From: Sulfurimonas sp.
GTDB lineage: Bacteria > Campylobacterota > Campylobacteria > Campylobacterales > Sulfurimonadaceae
Length of the DNA: 64,000 bases
Assembly: GCF_028694605.1 (NCBI RefSeq)
Contig: NZ_JAQVKP010000005.1
Coordinates: forward strand, 72,568 to 136,567
Reading direction: 5' to 3'
Of this stretch, positions 8,891-19,089 are shown piece after piece; positions within the stretch are counted from its first letter, which is position 1; every line of letters starts with the position of its first letter. Made by a program: the position numbers and the translations under genes. The notes under the pieces were generated by a model, which was not told the DNA's origin, did no database searches, and was given only the letters and a program-made list of their open reading frames with translations.

Positions 8891-10549
8891 CTATTTCTTG
8901 AATTTATCTTTAATCAAATCACCTAAAGAGTGTGATTCGTCATCGTTAATTTCATCTAACATTGCTTGATTTTTTATATAATCCAACTTTTTTACCGATA
9001 GACGGATACGGTCACGACGTGTATCGATAACTGCGATTGCCGCTTCAATCTTTTGACCTACTGCCAAATCGCTCTTTTGAAGCGGTGCGAGATCTTCATC
9101 ACGAACAAGCGCATCTACACCGTCTTCAAGTGAAACAAAAACACCAAAATCTTTGATGTCACGGATGGTTCCTGTCACAACACTATTAAGCTTGTGTTTT
9201 TTAGCAAAAGTATCTATCGGACTCTCTAAAAGCGCTTTTCTGTTAAGAGAAATCTTTTGATCCTCAGGATTGATTTTTGCAATTTTAACTTCTACTTCAT
9301 CTCCGGCTTTTAAAACATCTTTACACTTAACATTTTTATCCCAAGAGACATCCTGATTGTGCAAAAGACCTTCAATGCCATCAATGCGAACAAAAGCACC
9401 GAAATCTGTCAATGATGTTACAGTTCCTTTGATAACATCACCCTCTTTATGATTTTTCATAAATTCATCAAAAGGCTTTGCTAAAAGTCTCTTGAGTGAA
9501 ACGCGGAGTTTGTGTGTTTTAGGGTTAATTTCGATAACTTCTACATCAATCTCTTGACCGACTTTTAGGTAATCGTTTGGATTTTTAACGTTTTTATCCC
9601 ATGAAATTTCAGAGATATGCAAGAAACCTTCTATATCATTTCCTAAATCAACAAAAACACCGTACGCTTCAATATTTGAAACAGTTACGGTGATAGTATC
9701 GCCCTCATCCAATTCGCTCTCAACTTCTGCCCAAGGGTCAGACTGAACAGCTTTAATAGAGAGAGAAAGATGTCTCTTGTCTTTATCGTAAGAGATGGCT
9801 TTTACCATTACCTTATCACCCTCTTTGTAGAGTTTTGAAGGATTTACCGGACCTTTGTAGCTTATCTCGTTGTAATGTACCAAACCATCAACACCGCCAA
9901 CATCGACAAACATACCGTAGCTTGTAATCTTCTTGATAGTTCCTTCGATGATATTGCCATCTTCCATAAGCTTATCAATAACTTCTTTTTTCTTTTTGCG
10001 CTCATCATTGAAAAGTTTACGACGAGAGACAACAATAGAGTTTTGCTCTTCATCAATTTTTACAACTTGTGCTTTGATTTTGCGACCAACTACATCTTCG
10101 CTCTCTTTGAAAGCCGCCAACGATTTAGGCATAAAGAATGTTACATCATCAGCTTCTACTACGTAACCGCCACGATTTTTCTTGGTAATTACACCATCAA
10201 TTACGATATCTTCGAAGTTGTCTTTGTACTTGTCGATGAAATCAATAGTTTTTTGCTGCTCTAAAACTTTTTTGTATGATATCTTAGGACGCTCATTGTA
10301 GTATCCTGTTACCATAACTTTGATTTTATCACCAACTTTAAACTTTAATGCGCCATTTTCGCTGATTTCATCTAAACTAAGAATTCCTTCTAATTTATCT
10401 CCAACACCTACTAACGCTCTGTTTTCATCCGCTTGGATTTCAACAATTTCACCCTCAACAATGCGGCTTGTTTCTTGCTGCTTTTCACTTGCAGCAAACA
10501 TCTCTGCAAAATTTTCTTCTTCTTCAAATGATTCGTTATCGAACGCCAT
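8891..10549 (-). CDS. rpsA: 30S ribosomal protein S1
   Basis: 552 residues, near the 555-560 usual for Gram-negative S1. Six S1 (OB-fold) repeats can be followed; the later ones carry the clear GxFVxxGxxGxLH pattern, for example ITSYGMFVDVGGVDGLVHYNE, VEAYGVFVDLGNDIEGFLHISE and LTDFGAFVRIDGIEGLLHNQ (each about 75-85 residues apart). S1 binds mRNA leaders and helps their loading on the 30S subunit. It is in the conserved ispH-rpsA-hyp-serA order, but has its own candidate promoter, since a 253-base gap holding a dispersed repeat separates it from ispH. Confidence 0.97.
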   Translation of the reverse strand: MAFDNESFEEEENFAEMFAASEKQQETSRIVEGEIVEIQADENRALVGVGDKLEGILSLDEISENGALKFKVGDKIKVMVTGYYNERPKISYKKVLEQQKTIDFIDKYKDNFEDIVIDGVITKKNRGGYVVEADDVTFFMPKSLAAFKESEDVVGRKIKAQVVKIDEEQNSIVVSRRKLFNDERKKKKEVIDKLMEDGNIIEGTIKKITSYGMFVDVGGVDGLVHYNEISYKGPVNPSKLYKEGDKVMVKAISYDKDKRHLSLSIKAVQSDPWAEVESELDEGDTITVTVSNIEAYGVFVDLGNDIEGFLHISEISWDKNVKNPNDYLKVGQEIDVEVIEINPKTHKLRVSLKRLLAKPFDEFMKNHKEGDVIKGTVTSLTDFGAFVRIDGIEGLLHNQDVSWDKNVKCKDVLKAGDEVEVKIAKINPEDQKISLNRKALLESPIDTFAKKHKLNSVVTGTIRDIKDFGVFVSLEDGVDALVRDEDLAPLQKSDLAVGQKIEAAIAVIDTRRDRIRLSVKKLDYIKNQAMLDEINDDESHSLGDLIKDKFKK

Positions 10550-10580
10550 TACCTATCCTCTGTTACATAAAAATTTCGTG

Positions 10581-10586
10581 AGTATA
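10581..10586 (-). promoter_or_regulatory. Candidate -10 box of rpsA
   Basis: On the minus strand TATACT lies 32-37 bases before the rpsA ATG, giving a leader of about 25 bases that contains AGAGGAT as ribosome binding site. No convincing -35 box is seen. Placement downstream of the dispersed repeat suggests rpsA can be transcribed independently of ispH. Confidence 0.4.
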
Positions 10587-10645
10587 TCCAATTATGAATA
10601 ATACTTTTATTAATTATTGAAAAAATGAGGGTCAAAAAAAAGAAT

Positions 10646-10767
10646 AGACTTCTTACATAACCTCTGTATGTTCGCTAAGGCTTCACGGTGAGTACCTTAT
10701 CTAGCAAGCTAGATTTGACCCCTCCGTTGCAGAATCGTTCACAAACAGAGGTTATGCAAGAAGTCTA
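10646..10767. repeat. Dispersed 122-bp element with terminal inverted repeats, copy 1
   Basis: The ends are inverted repeats of about 23 bp: TAGACTTCTT, one variable base, CATAACCTCTGT at the left and its complement at the right. The centre has a second palindrome (TCTAGC-AA-GCTAGA). A second copy with near-identical interior is at 38899-39021. It holds no ORF, lies between ispH and the rpsA promoter, and both outer ends are TA, as in small non-autonomous elements moved by IS630/Tc1-type transposases. No such transposase is in the window. Confidence 0.75.
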
Positions 10768-10802
10768 GTAAAGGGGGGCAAAAGAAAATTTACAAAACAG
10801 CC

Positions 10803-11630
10803 TTAACGACTATTTTGGATTGCATTAACAACATTTTGAATAATCCAATCGGGAGTGGAAGCACCGGCACTGATACCGCAAAGTTCCTTTCCATCAAACC
10901 ATGAAAAGTCAAGCTCTTTTTCATCTTCTATATGATAGCTCTCTTTGCAATTATCTAAAGCAATTTTAAAAAGCTCTTTTGTGTTGGATGAGTTTTTACC
11001 GCCGACAATAATCATAACATCTGCTTTTTTGGCAAGTTTTCGTGCGGCTTCTTGGTTTTCAAAGGTTGCATTGCAGATAGTATTAAAAACTCTGACCTCT
11101 TTGTGCCTAGGTATAAGAAAATTTGCAATTTCCAAATAATCCTCGACACTTCTGGTTGTTTGTGCTACAAGTGCTATTCTCTCTTTGAGCTTTAATCTAT
11201 CCAAATCTTTTGGAGAGGTTACGACGGTTGCACCGTACTTTGCGTAGCTTTTAACACCCTTTATCTCAGGATGGGCATCATCTCCAAAAATAATAATGTC
11301 ATATCCCTGCTCACTCATATCTTGGCAAATCTGCTGCGGTTTTGTTACATAAGGACACGTTGCATCAACAACATCAACCTTCTTTGCCCTCAGCTCTTCA
11401 AGCTCGTTTTTTGGAATACCGTGTGTTCTAATGACTGCTTTATCGCCTGTTGCAAAACTGTTGTGATTATCAGTAAGACCGACATTAAAATCTTTCTCTA
11501 AGCGTTCAATCTCTCTGGAGTTGTGAATAAGCGGACCGTATGTTGCAGAGTTTCTATTCTCTTCAGCTATTTTAATTGCTCGTTTGACACCAAAACAAAA
11601 ACCGTAACTCTCAGCCAGCTCTATCTTCAT
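10803..11630 (-). CDS. ispH: 4-hydroxy-3-methylbut-2-enyl diphosphate reductase
   Basis: 275 residues. Last step of the MEP isoprenoid pathway, giving IPP and DMAPP through a [4Fe-4S] cluster. The three cluster cysteines are seen in AESYGFCFGVKRAI (near 12), VDATCPYVTKP (near 94) and FNTICNATFENQ (near 187). The conserved THGIPKNE motif (near 70) and ISAGASTPDWII (near 256) are also present. The stop of aroA abuts its start codon directly, so ispH is downstream of aroA in one operon. Same order as H. pylori HP0400. Confidence 0.97.
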   Translation of the reverse strand: MKIELAESYGFCFGVKRAIKIAEENRNSATYGPLIHNSREIERLEKDFNVGLTDNHNSFATGDKAVIRTHGIPKNELEELRAKKVDVVDATCPYVTKPQQICQDMSEQGYDIIIFGDDAHPEIKGVKSYAKYGATVVTSPKDLDRLKLKERIALVAQTTRSVEDYLEIANFLIPRHKEVRVFNTICNATFENQEAARKLAKKADVMIIVGGKNSSNTKELFKIALDNCKESYHIEDEKELDFSWFDGKELCGISAGASTPDWIIQNVVNAIQNSR

Positions 11631-12911
11631 CTACGCAAACTCCACACTTGTGATTTTTTGTAAAAGTTCAAAAAAGTTTGGAAAAGAGGTATTTACGCAC
11701 GCAACATCCTCTACTTCCACTCCACATTTAAGACCCGCTATCATAAAGCTCATAGCGATTCTGTGATCTCCATAGCTATTTATAGTGGCGCTTTGAAGCT
11801 TTGAACCTTTAACGCTATATCCGTCATGAACTTCTTCTACTTCAATCCCGCAAGCTCTAAGACCCCTTACTACAGTTGAGATTCTATCACTCTCTTTAAC
11901 CCTAAGCTCCTCTGCATTTTTAACCACACTTACACCATCTGCACACGCAAAAGCGATGGAGAGAGCAGGAAGCTCATCGATAAGCCAAGAGATGTTATCT
12001 TCAACCGTTATAGCATGAAGTGGAGCATGCTTTACATGTATATTGCCGATAGGCTCATACTTGTTATCGGTAGTCTCATAAGTTATATCTGCGCCCATTT
12101 TTCGGAGTGCTTCAAATGCTTCAATACGTGTCGGATTTAGCGTAACACCTTCTAAAACAACATCTGAAGAAGGAGTGATGGCAGCTGCAACAGCAAAAAA
12201 GAATGCACTTGAGGGATCGGATGGAACTCTTATCTTTAGAGGCGAGAGAAGTTTTTTCATCGGCTTTATTTTTGTTGTTAAACCATCTACCTCTATATCT
12301 GCGCCCATACCCTTTAACATTCTCTCTGTATGGTCACGACTAAGCTCAGGCTCGCTGTAGCTGCACTCTCCGTCAGCTCTAAGTGCTGCCAAAATCATTG
12401 CGCTCTTAACTTGTGCAGAAGCGATTTTACTCTCATAATTAAATGCTCTAAGAGATGCCCCCCTGATGCTGAGCGGTGCCAAGTCACCGTTATTTCTGCC
12501 ATCAAGCTTTGCACCGATATCACGAAGCGGAGCAGTAACACGCTTCATAGGGCGGCGGCGAAGATACTCATCCCCTGTTAAAACAAAATGCCCCTCTGCC
12601 GAACTTAAAAGTCCGCAAAAAAGTCTCATTCCCGTTCCTGAATTGCCACAATCCAGTACTTCACTGCTCTCTTTGATGCCCTCAGAACTTATCTTGATAA
12701 CCACTCCGTCATCTTCCACCGTTGCACCTAGATTTTTTACGATTTGCAGAGAGTTTAGCGTATCTTCCGCTCTTAAAAAGTTCTCTATCTCACTTGTTCC
12801 ATCCGCCAACATGGCAAACATTGCACATCTGTGGGAGATAGACTTATCAGGTGCTATCTCAGAGATACGAAGCGAAAAAGGCTCTGCTTTTGTAACTTTT
12901 ATGCTGCTCAT
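11631..12911 (-). CDS. aroA: 3-phosphoshikimate 1-carboxyvinyltransferase (EPSP synthase)
   Basis: 426 residues, normal for the family. It joins phosphoenolpyruvate to shikimate-3-phosphate in chorismate synthesis. Seen: PDKSISHRCAMFA near 22 (the Lys-Ser pair binds substrate), LDCGNSGTGMRLFCGLL near 92, GDEYLRRRPMKRV near 118, RDHTERMLKGMGAD near 195 and ESDRISTVVRGL near 340, with a C-terminal YGDHRIAMSF. The NSGTG version with Gly-Thr-Gly is the standard one. It overlaps pheT by 4 bases (ATGA) and abuts ispH. Confidence 0.97.
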   Translation of the reverse strand: MSSIKVTKAEPFSLRISEIAPDKSISHRCAMFAMLADGTSEIENFLRAEDTLNSLQIVKNLGATVEDDGVVIKISSEGIKESSEVLDCGNSGTGMRLFCGLLSSAEGHFVLTGDEYLRRRPMKRVTAPLRDIGAKLDGRNNGDLAPLSIRGASLRAFNYESKIASAQVKSAMILAALRADGECSYSEPELSRDHTERMLKGMGADIEVDGLTTKIKPMKKLLSPLKIRVPSDPSSAFFFAVAAAITPSSDVVLEGVTLNPTRIEAFEALRKMGADITYETTDNKYEPIGNIHVKHAPLHAITVEDNISWLIDELPALSIAFACADGVSVVKNAEELRVKESDRISTVVRGLRACGIEVEEVHDGYSVKGSKLQSATINSYGDHRIAMSFMIAGLKCGVEVEDVACVNTSFPNFFELLQKITSVEFA

Positions 12912-15244
12912 CTGATTCCTATCCCAAGCTCACTGCCAAGAGCGTTTAAAATAGTACCCATGGCTTTTGTAATATCATCTTCTTCAAGTGTTTTATCATT
13001 TGACTGAAGCACGAAACGGATAGAGAAACTCATGTTGTCGCCCAACGCTGCATCGCTATACTTGTCAACAGGGTAAAAGCGTACAAGCTCTTTAACCGCA
13101 CAGGCGCTAATGACATCTTTTACTTTTGCATAAGGCATATTTTTTGGCATAACCACGCTCAAATCTCTGAATGAGGCTTGATATCTTGATGTTGTTTTTG
13201 CAGTTTTAAGTGCATAAGGCAACTTTTCAAAATCAAGTTCACACATATATGTTACATCCAAGTCAAAACTCTCTTCCACATTTGGATGCAGACGAAACAT
13301 TTCGCCCACACTCTCACCCTCTATAAAGATTTCGGCAGATTGGTAAGGGTGTGAAAGTGCATGTTTAGTCGTAAATTGACGAAGTTCAAATGAACCAATA
13401 ATACTAGAGAGTTTTTGCGCAAAAAAAGCAAAATCCACTTTTGATGGCTTTCCTGCATTAGATAAACTCTCAGCCTCTCTGTCACCGCATAAAAGAAGAG
13501 CCATTTTTAAAGATTCATTTCGCTGTGCATCAAAAACAGAGCCGACTTCAAACAGTTTTACAGAGGCATAACCGTTTTTGCTGTTGTTGGATGTAGCCTT
13601 TAGAAGCCCTGTTAAAAGCGTTGTTCTCAACGTGTCGAGGGTATTGACTATAGGATTTAGCAACTCTTTGGTTTCATCAACAGTCTCAAATCCATACTCT
13701 TGTAAAACCTTTTTTTCATCAAAAACAAAATGAACAGATTCAAAAAAACCATTGTATGCAGCTTTGTGTCTGTAATTCTCTCTCTTTTTATAATTACGAT
13801 AGTCGTCATTAAAACTGTTTGCTTCCGTAAAAGTAAATGGTTTGGAAGGAATGTTATCAATCCCGACCAGACGAACAATCTCTTCAACTATGTCTTGTTT
13901 ATTAACTATATCATGTCTGTATCTTGGGACTACAACAATAAAATTATCGGCAGAAGACTTAGTTGTATCAAATCCGAGATTTTTAAATATTTTTGTAATT
14001 TTTGCCTTGTCTATATTTGCACCGATAATTTCATCAATCTCTTTTTTGCTTACGCTTATGATTTTATCGTCATTGGCTTCTTCTATTTCGATAGTTCCGC
14101 CATAAACCGAAGAATCTGAATAGGAGTCTATTATGCCTATACAGTAATCCAATCCCTGATTTAACTCCGGCTCACTACCCCTTGAAGCTCTATAATAAGC
14201 GGCTTCCGATGGAATTTTGTTCTCTTGCATCTTTTTAGAGATTATCTCCGGTGGGATGTAGGTTGCTTCAATAAGCATAAGACCTTCATTAAAAGCTGCT
14301 TTTGAAGCAGCTTCTTGTGACACACCGACAATGGAAGCTACTCTATCTTTTGCCTTGATAGAAGCAAAACCATTTGCATCCTTGCTAAGAGATATTTTTG
14401 CCATCGTCTCACCTGCTGCACAAAAGAAAGCATGTTCATACGCTCTTAAAACTACCCCGCTGCCGTGCGTTGCATAAACCATAAGAGACTCAACAAAAGA
14501 CTCCTGTTTCTCTTCAATTTGAGCAAGTCTAATCTTCATGATAAGCGGCAGTACAAAGTTTTTAAAATCAACGGCTTTATAGCGAATCTCGACATCTAAA
14601 TTATTTTCATGCCAAAGTGATAAAACACGCCCTATCCCAACTCTTTTCTCTTCATCTTCGCGAGGAGCTATTTCGCGAAGTGGCTTATCAAAAGCTGCGC
14701 TTAAATCTCTTGCTATACCTCTTATACTAAGACAATCTCCACGGTTTGCAGTCAATTCTATCTCAATAACCGAATCACTAAAGATTGGATTTGTAGAGAG
14801 TTCTTCACCTATATTGTATTGACCGATACTGCTATCAAGCTCAAGAATACCGTCTTGAACATCACCAAAACCAATCTCTCTTGAAGAACATATCATACCC
14901 TCAGATGCTACACCGCGAAGTACTACAGGCTTGATAAGCGTACCATCAGGCATAACTGCACCGATAGTTGCAACAACCACATCAAGTCCGGCTCTAACGT
15001 TTGATGCACCGCAAACTATCTGCTTGACGCCGTCTCCGGTGTCAACTTTACAAACATTAAGCTTATCTGCATCAGGATGTTTTTCACACTCTAAAACTCT
15101 TCCAAAAACTATCTTCTGAGGAATTTTGTACGTTGTTACGCTGTCAACCTCAAGTCCTATAGAGTTGAGAGTTTTTGCCAACTTGTCGGTAGAGATTGTG
15201 CTTAAATCTATCCATTCATTTAACCAACTTCTTGTAATTATCAT
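12908..15244 (-). CDS. pheT: Phenylalanyl-tRNA synthetase beta subunit
   Basis: 778 residues, usual size. Visible domains: N-terminal region with the tRNA-binding domain ([21 protein letters not shown] near 49-70, VVCGA-like [13 protein letters not shown]), B3/4 editing region in the middle ([31 protein letters not shown]), the B5 domain ([20 protein letters not shown] near 430), and a C-terminal ferredoxin-fold anticodon-binding domain ([15 protein letters not shown] near 685). Pairs with PheS as an alpha2-beta2 enzyme. It overlaps pheS by 4 bases and aroA by 4 bases. Confidence 0.97.
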   Translation of the reverse strand: MIITRSWLNEWIDLSTISTDKLAKTLNSIGLEVDSVTTYKIPQKIVFGRVLECEKHPDADKLNVCKVDTGDGVKQIVCGASNVRAGLDVVVATIGAVMPDGTLIKPVVLRGVASEGMICSSREIGFGDVQDGILELDSSIGQYNIGEELSTNPIFSDSVIEIELTANRGDCLSIRGIARDLSAAFDKPLREIAPREDEEKRVGIGRVLSLWHENNLDVEIRYKAVDFKNFVLPLIMKIRLAQIEEKQESFVESLMVYATHGSGVVLRAYEHAFFCAAGETMAKISLSKDANGFASIKAKDRVASIVGVSQEAASKAAFNEGLMLIEATYIPPEIISKKMQENKIPSEAAYYRASRGSEPELNQGLDYCIGIIDSYSDSSVYGGTIEIEEANDDKIISVSKKEIDEIIGANIDKAKITKIFKNLGFDTTKSSADNFIVVVPRYRHDIVNKQDIVEEIVRLVGIDNIPSKPFTFTEANSFNDDYRNYKKRENYRHKAAYNGFFESVHFVFDEKKVLQEYGFETVDETKELLNPIVNTLDTLRTTLLTGLLKATSNNSKNGYASVKLFEVGSVFDAQRNESLKMALLLCGDREAESLSNAGKPSKVDFAFFAQKLSSIIGSFELRQFTTKHALSHPYQSAEIFIEGESVGEMFRLHPNVEESFDLDVTYMCELDFEKLPYALKTAKTTSRYQASFRDLSVVMPKNMPYAKVKDVISACAVKELVRFYPVDKYSDAALGDNMSFSIRFVLQSNDKTLEEDDITKAMGTILNALGSELGIGIR

Positions 15245-16242
15245 CTAAACTGCTCCAACAACTTAATATCTCCCTCAAAGAGTGAACGAAGGTCTCCAAT
15301 CTGATGAATCAGCATAGCAAATCTCTCGACGCCCAGACCAAATGCGTAACCGCTTACATTTTCATATTTTACCGCCGCAAAAACATTTGGATCAACGATT
15401 CCGCAACCTAAAACTTCAAGCCATCCGGTCTTTGAACATACTCTGCACCCCTCGCCGTGACAAAAAACACAAGAGATATCCACTTCGGCAGAAGGTTCTG
15501 TAAAAGGGAAGAAACTAGGGCGAAAACGAACTTGAACATCACCAAACATGTACTTTAAAAAATCTTCTAAAATAAACTTCAAATTCGCAAAAGAGACCTT
15601 ACCTTCTTTATCGACCAAAAGTCCCTCAACCTGATGAAACATCGGAGTATGAGTGATATCATAATCTCTTCTAAAAACAGCACCCGGAGCTATCATGCGA
15701 ATAGGCGGCTTTGAGGACATCATTGTTCTTATCTGAACAGGAGAGGTGTGCGTGCGAAGAAGCATCTCGTCTTTGAAGTAAAAAGTATCTTGCATATCAC
15801 GTGCAGGATGGTATTTTGGAAGGTTTAAAGCTTCAAAATTATTGAAATCATCCTCTACCATTGTTCCTGTTTTAACGGCAAAATTCATAGAAGAAAAATA
15901 CTCTACTATTCTATCCATAGTCTGCATAACCGGATGAAGCGCACCGGCTTGTGAAGATGCACCAAACATCGTTACATCTATAGCCTCTGCTCTCATCTTC
16001 TCTTGAAGTTCTAATGTTTGAAGCACTATTTTTCGTGCGGCAAGCTCATTCATAAGTGCATTTTTATGAATATTTAGTTCCTGCGCAATTTTTGCTTTCT
16101 CTTCATCCGGTGCTTCTTTCATTCTAGCAAATTCTGCCGCCAAAACACCTTTCTTTCCAAACACAGATATACGAATCTCTTCGATTTTTTCAACACTACG
16201 CGCTTCTTGAATCGCATCATACCACTGTTTCAATATACTCAC
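15241..16242 (-). CDS. pheS: Phenylalanyl-tRNA synthetase alpha subunit
   Basis: 333 residues. Class II catalytic subunit: motif 2 ([22 protein letters not shown] near 197) and motif 3 ([18 protein letters not shown] near 300) are clear, after an N-terminal coiled coil (about 10-85). A CxxC pair region ([17 protein letters not shown] near 260) is typical of bacterial PheS. The start is the GTG at 16242; a TTG nine bases later with GGGTGAG before it is a possible alternative. First gene of the pheS-pheT-aroA-ispH run. Confidence 0.96.
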   Translation of the reverse strand: MSILKQWYDAIQEARSVEKIEEIRISVFGKKGVLAAEFARMKEAPDEEKAKIAQELNIHKNALMNELAARKIVLQTLELQEKMRAEAIDVTMFGASSQAGALHPVMQTMDRIVEYFSSMNFAVKTGTMVEDDFNNFEALNLPKYHPARDMQDTFYFKDEMLLRTHTSPVQIRTMMSSKPPIRMIAPGAVFRRDYDITHTPMFHQVEGLLVDKEGKVSFANLKFILEDFLKYMFGDVQVRFRPSFFPFTEPSAEVDISCVFCHGEGCRVCSKTGWLEVLGCGIVDPNVFAAVKYENVSGYAFGLGVERFAMLIHQIGDLRSLFEGDIKLLEQFR

Positions 16243-16327
16243 CCACGCTGAGGGAAACCCCTCTTAAATTTTATGCGATTATAGTCAAAAATAATTTATA
16301 TATAGCTTCATTTGTCAATTTGTATGT

Positions 16328-16333
16328 TACAAT
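16328..16333 (+). promoter_or_regulatory. Candidate extended -10 box for the HIT gene
   Basis: TACAAT preceded by TGT (extended -10) lies 22 bases before the ATG at 16356; AAAGAGG follows as the ribosome binding site. Confidence 0.4.
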
Positions 16334-16355
16334 AAAATAAAAAGAGGTTTGTAAA

Positions 16356-16712
16356 ATGTGTATATTTTGTAAAATTGTTAAGCGTGAGATACCTTCAAAT
16401 ATTATTCTGGAAAATGAGGATTTTTTAGCATTTCATGATATAAATCCAAAGGCCCCGGTTCATATTTTGGTTATTCCAAAAGTACATGTAGAGAGTTTTC
16501 ATGAAGTCTCCGGAGAAATTATGAGCGGAATTACTCCTTTTATACAAAAGGTGGCAAAAGAGTTAAGTCTTGATAAAAATGGGTATAGAGTGATAACAAA
16601 TATAGGAGAAGACGGAGGTCAAGAGGTTAAACATCTTCACTTTCACGTCTTAGGCGGAGCAAAGCTTGCATGGTCGCACCTAAGCGATGCGCATCCAAAA
16701 GAGATGATATAG
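16356..16712 (+). CDS. HIT family protein (HinT-like nucleotide hydrolase)
   Basis: 118 residues. It begins MCIFCKIVKREIPSNIILEN, the standard Hint start, and ends with the histidine triad HLHFHVLGG near 97-105. Hint proteins hydrolyse adenosine phosphoramidates and acyl-adenylates. C4 and C7 pair with a downstream His in zinc-binding members. It lies divergently beside pheS, as in H. pylori (HP0404), and is transcribed alone. Confidence 0.95.
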   Translation: MCIFCKIVKREIPSNIILENEDFLAFHDINPKAPVHILVIPKVHVESFHEVSGEIMSGITPFIQKVAKELSLDKNGYRVITNIGEDGGQEVKHLHFHVLGGAKLAWSHLSDAHPKEMI

Positions 16713-16721
16713 CAGCTCCCG

Positions 16722-17186
16722 CTATGACGGGCAGCTCTCTATCTCGCCTAAGTCTATCTTACTTCCGCCGCCTGAAATCATCTTCTCGTTTTCTCTGATT
16801 TTTACACCATTATGGGTGATAGAGTAGGAAATGAAAACACTGTCTCTTATGGTGTTGATGGTTGAGCAGTAGGTCTCAAGCGAAGCCATAACCCATCTAG
16901 CAGCCATTACATCATCGCCGTTAGAATCAAAACTATACTCCAAATGAAGCGTATTGAACTTTTTTGGAAAATCTTCATTACGCAGGGCATCGCCCTCTAT
17001 AACGAGGTTAGATACGGTTTTACCCTGATTTTTTGGAAGCAAAACAATATCTGTTGCACTGCATGAGATGATGCCTGATAAAAAATACTCGATAGGCGTT
17101 ATCTGCGGACAATCAATAATAAAACTGCTCTTTTCTGTTTTAGCCTCAAATCTCATCTCGTTTAAATGCGATACGGTTACTTTCAT
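16722..17186 (-). CDS. OsmC/Ohr family protein
   Basis: 154 residues with the OsmC fold pattern: an N-terminal beta sheet (KVTVSHLNEMRFEAKT), PITPIEYFLSGIISCSATDI around 30-50 and a second conserved cysteine in SLETYCSTIN near 110. The paired cysteines form the peroxidase site of OsmC/Ohr enzymes that reduce organic peroxides. Which subfamily it belongs to cannot be decided by eye; the first motif (ISCSATD) is closer to OsmC/YhfA-like members than to Ohr. It is 3 bases downstream of argH and probably co-transcribed. Confidence 0.8.
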   Translation of the reverse strand: MKVTVSHLNEMRFEAKTEKSSFIIDCPQITPIEYFLSGIISCSATDIVLLPKNQGKTVSNLVIEGDALRNEDFPKKFNTLHLEYSFDSNGDDVMAARWVMASLETYCSTINTIRDSVFISYSITHNGVKIRENEKMISGGGSKIDLGEIESCPS

Positions 17187-17189
17187 ACT

Positions 17190-18569
17190 TTAGCGCTCCA
17201 AAAAATTTTTAAAATATGCCAACTGTTCTTCAGTTCTTTGTGTTGAAGTTCCGCCGGCAGATGTTCTGGCGTTCATAGAGTTTTCAATCGTCAAATATTC
17301 TAACACGTCTGCATTGATACGTCCATCTATCTCTTGAAGATACTTTAACTCAATATCGCTCAAGTCAATACCTAACTCTTCACTTTTTGCTACTGCTTTT
17401 CCTGTAATAAAGTGTGCTTCTCTAAAAGGGATATCACATTTTTGAACCAGATAATCCGCCAAGTCTGTTGCACTTAAATGTCCGATTTTAGAAGCATTTT
17501 TCATATAGTGCGGTTTTACTTGCATAGTCTTAATTGCTTCTTTGAGGATTTCTAGTGAAATTTGGGCAGTCTCTACCGCATCAAAAACACCCTCTTTATC
17601 CTCTTGCGTATCCTTGTTATAAGCAAGCGGAAGCCCTTTCATTACCGTTAAAAGCCCCATTAAAGAGCCATAAACTCTTCCTGTTTTACCGCGTAAAAGT
17701 TCCGGAACATCCGGATTTTTCTTTTGCGGCATGATGGAAGAACCGGTAGAGTACTCATCACTCAGTTCGATAAACCTAAACTCATAGCTAGACCACATAA
17801 CAAGCTCTTCGCTTAAACGGGAGATGTGCATCATCATAGTTGAGATATTAAACAATATCTCAAGCGCAAAGTCTCTGTCGCTTACAGTGTCAAGGCAATT
17901 TACACTCGCACTCCCAAAACCTAAAAGTTGAGCCGTCATATCTCTGTCTATCTTATGCGGTGTTCCTGCGAGTGCGGCACATCCAAGCGGAGAGATGTTG
18001 TTTCTCGCATGAGAACTCTCAAATCTCTCAATATCTCGTTTAAACATAGAGAGATAGGCGCTTAGATGAAATGCGAAGTTGATAGGCTGTGCATGTTGCA
18101 AATGTGTCATCCCAGGGAGAATCGTCGTTGTGTGTTTTGAAGCGATTTCATAAATCTCACGCATCAAAAGTTTCAATCCATCAACAATCTCTAAGTTTTT
18201 ACGAAGCACATAACGGCGAAAATCAACCGCTACCTGATCGTTTCTGCTTCTTGCGGTATGCACTTTTTTGCCGGCATCGCCGATGAGTGCCGTTAATCGC
18301 TTCTCTATAGCCATATGAACATCTTCATCAGATATCTTCCACTCAAAGAGACCCGATTCTATCTCCTCTTTTACCCGCAAGAGACCCATTTCAATCTGAG
18401 CAAGTTCATCAGAGGTCAAAATATCCTGTTTTGCAAGCATCTTTGCATGCGCCAAAGAGCCTTCAATATCCTCTTTGTAAAGCTTTCTGTCAAACATTAT
18501 CGAGGCATTGAATTGATCTAAGAGGGAAGAAGCACTCGCACTAAAGCGACCTGACCACATTTTATCCAT
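17190..18569 (-). CDS. argH: Argininosuccinate lyase
   Basis: 459 residues, the family's normal length. It splits argininosuccinate into arginine and fumarate. The superfamily signature [11 protein letters not shown] (near 282) holds the catalytic serine loop, and the start [21 protein letters not shown] is typical. [20 protein letters not shown] (near 105) and [20 protein letters not shown] (near 155, with the catalytic His) are intact. OsmC follows 3 bases downstream. The other arginine gene in the window, argB, is 10 kb away and not linked. Confidence 0.97.
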   Translation of the reverse strand: MDKMWSGRFSASASSLLDQFNASIMFDRKLYKEDIEGSLAHAKMLAKQDILTSDELAQIEMGLLRVKEEIESGLFEWKISDEDVHMAIEKRLTALIGDAGKKVHTARSRNDQVAVDFRRYVLRKNLEIVDGLKLLMREIYEIASKHTTTILPGMTHLQHAQPINFAFHLSAYLSMFKRDIERFESSHARNNISPLGCAALAGTPHKIDRDMTAQLLGFGSASVNCLDTVSDRDFALEILFNISTMMMHISRLSEELVMWSSYEFRFIELSDEYSTGSSIMPQKKNPDVPELLRGKTGRVYGSLMGLLTVMKGLPLAYNKDTQEDKEGVFDAVETAQISLEILKEAIKTMQVKPHYMKNASKIGHLSATDLADYLVQKCDIPFREAHFITGKAVAKSEELGIDLSDIELKYLQEIDGRINADVLEYLTIENSMNARTSAGGTSTQRTEEQLAYFKNFLER

Positions 18570-18666
18570 AAGTTCTCCAATATGAAAAAGTTTCGTATTT
18601 TAGCTAACTTTTGACAAAATAAAGAGCGAAGATAGAATTTTTCTATCTTGTAGAGATAAAAAAGCG

Positions 18667-19008
18667 TTAGTTACAAGCGGGAACATTTCCGCTATCACCT
18701 GCATACTCCATAAGAAAATCTTTTAGATGATTTGCAGTTTTTGTAAAATTTCCACTCTCAAAATACTCATGAGAAGGTTTTGCATCCGGATTTTGACTTT
18801 TTAAATGCAAATTTGCAAGTTTCTCGCCTTCGTTTTTCATAATAGCGTTCCACTCCATCGCTTTCTTGGAAGAAACAAACGACTGTCCGCCTTTATGGCA
18901 CTTGACACATTTTTTAGCATATACACTCTGCCCTTTATAAGCGGCTGCATCAAGCGAACACAAAGTAAAAACAGAAAGAGACACAACAAAAATCAAAAGT
19001 TTATTCAT
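18667..19008 (-). CDS. Small periplasmic c-type cytochrome-like protein
   Basis: 113 residues. Signal peptide (about 1-22, cut near DAAA-Y) followed by one haem-binding motif CVKCH near 34-38. The rest is short and lysine-rich, with a late NFTKTANHLKDFLMEYAG helix; the axial Met is probably in AIMKNEGEK or similar. It is likely a monohaem periplasmic electron carrier or haem-binding protein. It stands alone between argH and the ubiD-like gene. The exact partner is unknown. Confidence 0.75.
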   Translation of the reverse strand: MNKLLIFVVSLSVFTLCSLDAAAYKGQSVYAKKCVKCHKGGQSFVSSKKAMEWNAIMKNEGEKLANLHLKSQNPDAKPSHEYFESGNFTKTANHLKDFLMEYAGDSGNVPACN

Positions 19009-19089
19009 ACGCTCAACCCTTATAATAATCGCTTATGTTACATTACACTTTATTATACGAACCTTAGAATCTTTCAAAATGATATTAAA

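Noticed and set aside
9875..10264. Long open frame on the plus strand opposite rpsA
   Set aside because: It is antisense to a highly conserved gene, has no ribosome binding site and its peptide has no sensible composition; it is a shadow frame.
10646..10767. The dispersed element as an integron attC site
   Set aside because: Its length and ends (GTTATGC-like) recall attC, but only two copies are present in separate intergenic regions with no cassette array or integrase, and the outer ends extend beyond the core boxes.
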